Part shown: piece by piece, positions 59,601 through 64,000 of the stretch
Layout: every line of letters starts with the position of its first letter
Numbering within the stretch: the first letter of the stretch is position 1
Source of the DNA: Druceiella hillmani
Lineage: Eukaryota > Arthropoda > Insecta > Lepidoptera > Hepialidae
NCBI GenBank assembly: GCA_039881145.1
Contig: JAYKKI010000060.1
Coordinates: 6,200,501-6,264,500 of the forward strand
Reading direction: 5' to 3'
Length of the DNA: 64,000 nucleotides
Position numbers and translations under genes: made by a program
The notes under the pieces: model-generated
The model's input: only the letters and a program-made list of their open reading frames with translations
The model's database searches: none
Told to the model about the DNA's origin: nothing

Positions 59601-62600
59601 ATTTTTTTTTTGACACTAAACAGTATACAAATTACACATAAATATTTAAATGAGGTATAAAAAAAATTAAAAAGTGAAAAAATTTATTGAAAAGGCAGAA
59701 GTTTAATATTTGGCAGTTATTTATAGGCAGTAAAACTTTTGAGATCAATTTCTTTTTCTAAATTAAATGGGGGGTATGGAACCCTATAAAAACAACATAT
59801 ACTTTTAAATATGTTGTTTTTAGGGCTCCGTACCTCAAAAAGAAAAAAGGAACCCTTATAGGATCACTTCGTTGTCTATCTGTCTGTCTGTCTGTCAAGA
59901 CCCTTTTTCTCAGGAACGCCTAGAGATATCAACTTGAAATTAATATCAAATACTTAGGTTTACAGTCTTACAGCTATAAAAAATTAGTCAATGCGATCAA
60001 GAAAACACATATTTTGACATTTGGAATTAAATAAAAACCCCCTACTTCCCATTGACCTGGAATTGGATTTGGCAAGAAGCAAGATTTCATAGCACAAGTA
60101 AAGGAAAAAATACTTAATTTATAGTTATAAGCCGAAAATCGTTAATTTATAGTTATATCACACAAAAAATTTTTTTTTTGATATATGCGCCTGTGAAAGA
60201 AAGGGTAATATATTTTTCTTCCAATAAATTGAAATTTTTAAATAGTATCAAAGAAATATTATGTACTATTAAATATTTATAAATGTCTAAATATGTATGG
60301 AACCTTCATAGTGCAAGTTTCACTTGTGTTTGACAAGTTTTTTTATGAATATTTGTTGTTTTTAAAAGTAGAAAACAGTAAAAATTCTATGTATGGCGGA
60401 AATGTGATGTAAACTACCCGAATGGAAAGTCAGGTAAAACTGCTGTTGCAATAACTATCAAGTAGTTAGTTTTATTAAGTTTATCATGCGATCCTCAGGT
60501 ATCAGGAAATGTCTATGCGGTAGATGAGTACACATTCCTGTTTGTGGATTTCAACTATGATGGCAACGGTGGAGATACTTTCTTTTGGGCTGGCTCAGCT
60601 AACAGACCTGGCCCACAAGGTTTTATAGTGCCCGACGAGCATGGAGTGTAAGTAGATTTATCTCATTTAATTGCCAATATCAGTATTTTAATTTTTCATT
60701 CTAATATGACTAAGCTTTTAGTGTTTGTATGTCAGGTACAGTCTACTTTCATACAGGTGGGTATTCTATATTGCTTACATGTGTGGGTGCAACACATATG
60801 TATATACACACAAACATTTACGTACATATTTTCATCATGGTAAACATAAATTTTAAAAGAAGTTTCACTTATCAAATTTTCCAAAAACTAGCATATTTTC
60901 AATTTTATTGATTGATATAAAAATTTTATAAATATGCATCTCACAAGGTTAACATGCAACCAGCATAAACCATGTTTTTAAGTTAATATGTAATCAACTG
61001 AAGTAATGCATGCATAGAAATGACACAATAATAATTACGATAAATATTGAATATATTTGGCGTTAATTTTGTAGAAATTCATTATTCACAATTAAATGAA
61101 ACTACGTGATGTAGTATTATTTCTACTTTATTTAAGTTCTTTACCACGACCTAGGTTTCGTTGTGTTACAACATCTTCAGGTGGACTATTAGCAAAGGTC
61201 TTTATTAATAGCCCACCTGAAGATGTTGTAATACAATGAAACCTAGGTCGTCGTAAAAAACTTAAATAAAGTAGAAATAATACTACATCATGTAGTTTCA
61301 TTTAATTGTGAATTACGATAAATTTTGCTAAACTGTATTTAATCTAGTATGTTCATGTTCAGCTCATTATCTTTTCTAGCTTTTAGCTATTTATATAGCA
61401 AGAAAACATTTTCATTCTTGATCTCATTACAATAGCAAATGATTTTATATTAAAAGATATCTTCTTAAAAATAATTCAACGCAGTACTATTAATTGCGAC
61501 AAAAACAATTCAAAACAAGTGAACTTACAAAAATGTGTTTTTTTAGCACCAACATCCTTGAACGATACTTCAACAAAGAATTCACGCTCACTCTGCCCGA
61601 TAATAAAAAGATCTCAGACATCAAGTGGCTGGCGATCTATGACATCAACAACCAGAACTCGTTTGGAGACATCTATATTCCAGAGGACTTCGAAGCCCCT
61701 GCTCCGCAGAAAGGTGGCAGTTTCGTCGGCAAAGGACACAATGTGGCATCGGGTATTGTGGAGTTCCAGGACGCTAAGACTATTGTGTGAGTTATTAAAG
61801 CCTAGATTAAGACGTAGAAGAGATTTTGTTCACTTGATGTTATTGATATATAAGAGTAAACTAACTGAAATAAGATTTCAAGTTCTAGCTTGAAAATATT
61901 ATGGAATATTTCAAATACATATTTCAAATACGTATTTGAGAGTCTGTTCACCATCAGGCCGGAGTACTTAATTAGTATATAACTGAGTTATTAGTGCTTA
62001 AGTTAATTATTGATTTTATAACCCCAAGTTAACGTTATGTATTGTTTATGTACCTTAAAATGAGTAAACAAGTAAATAGAATGGGATCCAAGATATGCAT
62101 CCCATTCTATTTACTCTTAAATTCTACTTATCATTCTATTTATTTAGAAAATATTTTAAAAACATTAAAAAGAATAGCCTTTGTCTATATAGCGTCCTAC
62201 AAAAACTTTTCCAGTTTGATGTAGTACTATATGGACATACATAGCTTCTACAACTTTAAAGCATCACTTTCACCTATGCACTCAAATTAACAATTTTAGT
62301 AAACGCTTAAGTGAATAGTGCAAAGGTATTCCCTGTGACTGATAGTACATATAAACGTTTCTTTAGTAGTATATTGTAAGTAATATTTGTGTTAAATTTG
62401 GGTTAGATTGTTTGTCTTGTTATTTTGTTATAAAGTAGGGAAAAATATTTAAAGAAACCCCTTTTAGTAATGAATAATAACAAGTTGATAATTGTCTGAA
62501 CACACAATATATAATGGTATTTGTTTTCAACTCAACATAATCAGTTTATTAAATCCCTGTTCTAAAACACAGTTTAAACTAATTAATTGGATAGATATAT

Positions 62601-63859
62601 GACTCAAATATAGGTTATATGTACTCTTTTTAATTTTTTTAGCAGTTATCCATTTATTTCTTTGATCTATCGAATGTAAATTATACAGATTTGCAAATCG
62701 ATACTGGAAATCTGTAAAATTTACTTTTGCAGTTTCTTGAAGTATTTTTAAATTTACACAACAACTATAGTGTCCCATTTCAAAAATTTGCTATCAATTC
62801 TTAAAAATAACAATGTACACAAGTAAATTTTATTATCTATAATAATATATGATGAGAATCTTTATATCTTTCCATTTCTGCTATAGTGTTTCCTGCCGTC
62901 ATTTTCGTTACCCCACAATTAATATTTGTAAATTAATATTTGTAAATAATTTAATTGTAGATAATTAAAAATGTTATATAAGTACCCTTAAATCCTCATA
63001 AGTGCCCAAGTGTGTATGGAACCCTCGTAATGCGAGTTCTACTCTTGCTTGCTTTTTTTGTTATACACATGTTCTTAACAGCATAATTCACAAGTGCAAC
63101 ACAACCGAGTGTCCCGACATGACCCTTTCAGCCTCTTGCTGTGTATGCCTTCTCTCCCATTCTCAAATAATTATTCAAACTGCAGATTTAAACAAACGAT
63201 TATTCTTTACTGATGCCAGCATAAAGTATGAAAAGCACCTAATGACACTTATCAGAACCGTTAGTTCTTATCATTCGAAAGTACCATACCGAAACCATTC
63301 ATAATAGAATTTCTAATCACATATCATCTCACATTTATATAAAAATGGGTTTGTTTTTATTTAAATTTAAAATTATAATGAAAAAATGAAATTAATAGTA
63401 TATATATAAAAGGCATTTGTTCTTTATTTATATTTAAATTCATTTTAACAAAAATTAAGAAATATTAACTGATACATATCAATTAAAAACTTGATAAACT
63501 TTGATCTAAAAGACATTTTCTGTATAGACACACCAACTGATAAGTGTTAATATATATTTGAGAACAGTTGTTGCAAACTTTATACAGACACTTCTCACCT
63601 TTATGCAAAACATTTTTTTATCTTTTTGCAAAAGACTGGTACGTTCATTATGTCAAATGTCATAAATATTAACAGGATATGGTATTCTTAGTTAATTGTT
63701 AATACTCTCTAAATACATTGTTTTTTTATATTCTCTTTCAAATTTTGACAGAATTCCCGAGTTCAGCTACGATGGAGCTGGTGAAGAGGTATATTTTTGG
63801 ATGGGTGTAGGACCACAGCCCTCATCGAAGGGGCAGAAAGTACCAGATGAATATGGATA
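53580..63859 (+). CDS. knk: Knickkopf-like DM13 protein, first five exons (gene continues beyond window)
   Basis: Joining 53580-53640, 53869-53945, 60499-60647, 61547-61786 and 63752-63859 gives about 211 residues in one uninterrupted frame, with GT-AG introns and matching phases. Residues 1-20 are a hydrophobic signal peptide (CLLLVLFIS). The first DM13 domain spans roughly 33-141: GKHIGKINSYHHQVSGNVYA, FNYDGNGGDTFFWAG, RPGPQGFIVPDEHG, TNILERYF, DIKWLAIYDI and FGDIYIPEDF. The second starts near 152 (GHNVASGIVEF, IPEFSYDGAGEEVYFWMG, PSSKGQKVPDEYG) and is cut by the window. Known: Knk has two DM13 domains, a DOMON domain and a GPI anchor, is secreted to the apical surface and organises and protects chitin in insect cuticle. 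The paralogue Skeletor shares DM13-DOMON; the RPGPQGFIVPDE and TNILERY wording favours Knk. DM13 identity is near certain, the Knk name likely. Introns of 228, 6553, 899 and 1965 bp are filled with repeats. Confidence 0.85.
53869..53945 (+). CDS. knk: knk-like exon 2: start of first DM13 domain
   Basis: Encodes ETFCQDDDDGPYKGKHIGKI then NSYHHQ, ending at donor GTAAGA. The acceptor is ttttttttaag at 53868. A second in-frame acceptor (gccaag, exon from 53884) would drop five residues (ETFCQ) and cannot be excluded; both keep the frame. Confidence 0.85.
58370..58890 (+). mobile_element. Lepidopteran interspersed repeat with 127-bp internal duplication
   Basis: Starts taatattataaatgtgaaag, tttggatggatg, continues with ttctgaatggatctgcacaa and gaattaacatgtgggttatt. 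These words are characteristic of a repeat abundant in moths and butterflies. A 127-bp segment (agcatctatc, ggtttgatcaggaaaattct, taactcatgccatgt, ctgaactcagac) is duplicated in tandem at about 58531 and 58658. A second fragment of the family word (gaattaacacataggctaca) follows at about 58868. Confidence 0.7.
59398..59454. repeat. (TA)n/(CATA)n microsatellite
   Basis: acatatatatacatacatac continues into tatatgtatatatata. Confidence 0.9.
59815..60345 (+). mobile_element. Lepidopteran non-autonomous repeat
   Basis: It opens agggctccgtacctcaaaa and continues ggaacccttataggatcact, four TGTC units, caagaccctttttctcagga and tatcaacttgaaattaatat. It closes tatggaaccttcatagtgca then tcacttgtgtttgacaag. 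Both ends are words I recognise from many lepidopteran sequences. Just upstream, aacaacatatacttttaaat forms a small hairpin with atatgttgttt. No open frame. Confidence 0.75.
60499..60647 (+). CDS. knk: knk-like exon 3: core of first DM13 domain
   Basis: Encodes VSGNVYAVDEYTFLFVDFNY then DGNGGDTFFWAGSANRPGPQ and GFIVPDEHG plus two bases. Acceptor atcctcag, donor GTAAGT at 60648. The YDG.G.DTFFWAG motif is the DM13 signature. Confidence 0.93.
61085..61314. mobile_element. Foldback MITE, copy C, inside intron 3 of the knk-like gene
   Basis: A 230-bp near-perfect inverted repeat: left arm ttcacaattaaatgaaacta, ttaccacgacctaggtttcg, acatcttcaggtggactatt; right arm aatagcccacctgaagatgt, gaaacctaggtcgtcgtaaa, gtttcatttaattgtgaa. 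A TTA trinucleotide flanks both ends, compatible with a PIF/Harbinger-style 3-bp duplication but not proof, because the sequence is palindromic there. Confidence 0.88.
61547..61786 (+). CDS. knk: knk-like exon 4: end of DM13-1 and start of DM13-2
   Basis: Encodes TNILERYFNKEFTLTLPDNK, KISDIKWLAIYDINNQNSFG, DIYIPEDFEAPAPQKGGSFV, GKGHNVASGIVEFQDAKTI after one base completing the split Val codon. Acceptor tttttttag, donor GTGAGT at 61787. Codon use is clearly more GC-rich than the surroundings, as expected for a constrained exon. Confidence 0.93.
63010..63060 (+). mobile_element. Lepidopteran repeat tail, second copy
   Basis: gtgtatggaaccctcgtaat then gcgagttctactcttgcttg is the terminal word of the 59815-60345 family with less decay (ggaaccctcg..gcgag). 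Only the end is present. Confidence 0.6.
63752..63859 (+). CDS. knk: knk-like exon 5: core of second DM13 domain
   Basis: Encodes IPEFSYDGAGEEVYFWMGVG then PQPSSKGQKVPDEYG plus two bases. Acceptor ttttgacag, donor GTAAGA at 63860. The phase matches exon 4. The remaining exons (rest of DM13-2, DOMON, C-terminus) must lie to the right. Confidence 0.93.
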
Positions 63860-64000
63860 GTAAGATTTATTTAAATTTGCATTGAAGTAATCAAAATGAG
63901 AGATAAATGAATGTTGTGAAACAAAAGATTTATTTTATCAAACGTAATTATCAAAACTTGAATATTTCAAAAACTACTTATCTAAATATAAAGTTATAGT
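63860..64000 (+). other. Start of knk-like intron 5
   Basis: GTAAGA then AT-rich sequence to the window end; the next exon is not reached. Confidence 0.8.

Larger units (their letters stand above)
53946..60498 (+). other. knk-like intron 2 (6.55 kb)
   Basis: Begins GTAAGA and ends gatcctcag. It holds AT-rich sequence without recognised exons up to about 58370, then lepidopteran interspersed repeats (58370-58890 and 59815-60345) and a TA microsatellite (59398-59454). Small frames at 55160-55393, 55464-55658 and 57214-57402 show no domain. Confidence 0.75.

Noticed and set aside
61519..61893. 124-codon + frame overlapping exon 4
   Set aside because: Out-of-frame shadow of the DM13 exon; low-complexity Ser/Thr/Arg wording without a motif.
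63002..63304. 100-codon + frame in knk-like intron 4
   Set aside because: It starts inside a lepidopteran repeat tail, has no recognisable domain and no splice connection to the gene.

Overview
The window is AT-rich animal nuclear DNA, most likely from a moth or butterfly. The lepidopteran call rests on interspersed repeats I recognise from moth and butterfly genomes. One at 59815-60345 reads 'agggctccgtacctcaaaa', runs into a TGTC microsatellite and ends 'tatggaaccttcatagtgc'. A second tail of the same kind lies at 63010-63060, and an 'aatattataaatgtgaaag' element lies at 58370-58890. There is no sign of bacterial organisation: no operons and no Shine-Dalgarno sites. Nearly all short open frames are chance frames or microsatellite translations.

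The only host gene I can support is at the right end, on the + strand. Five exons between 53580 and 63859 encode a signal peptide, one complete DM13 domain and most of a second. The reading phase carries through every splice junction. Wording such as HHQVSG..YAVDEYTF, RPGPQGFIVPDE and TNILERY points to Knickkopf (Knk), the DM13-DOMON protein that organises cuticular chitin. Skeletor, a relative with the same domains, is the alternative. The gene runs off the window before its DOMON domain. A DRE-type octamer, TATCGATA, lies about 150 bp upstream of the ATG.

The remaining roughly 53 kb is repeats and dead transposons. From left to right: an 89-bp tandem repeat (1-350); a decayed hAT transposase with a TTF-type N-terminal region (about 3270-4232) beside a mariner C-terminal remnant (4560-4721); a 41-bp perfect inverted repeat (8049-8141); an inverted LINE remnant (8727-9127); a foldback element with a 31-35-bp minisatellite in one arm (9656-10437); an 8.5-kb satellite array of 36 units of about 225-241 bp in three higher-order blocks (12095-20551); a 3953-bp BED-finger hAT transposon with 16-bp terminal repeats and a perfect 8-bp target duplication (22370-26322); mariner pieces (27.7 and 29.7 kb); several tandem and inverted repeats (30.6-37.8 kb); a pogo-type transposase pseudogene (39852-41834, minus); a non-LTR reverse transcriptase pseudogene (42572-43735); a Tigger-like remnant (about 44.84-45.9 kb); and a Ty3/Gypsy-type RNase H scrap (50115-50295). 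A foldback MITE family occurs three times, once inside an intron of the host gene.

No coordinated multi-gene system is visible. The most unusual structures are the higher-order satellite, whose units each carry two potential hairpins, and the hAT element, whose ends are islands of TCGATCG/CGGGTCGCGG sequence in otherwise AT-rich DNA.
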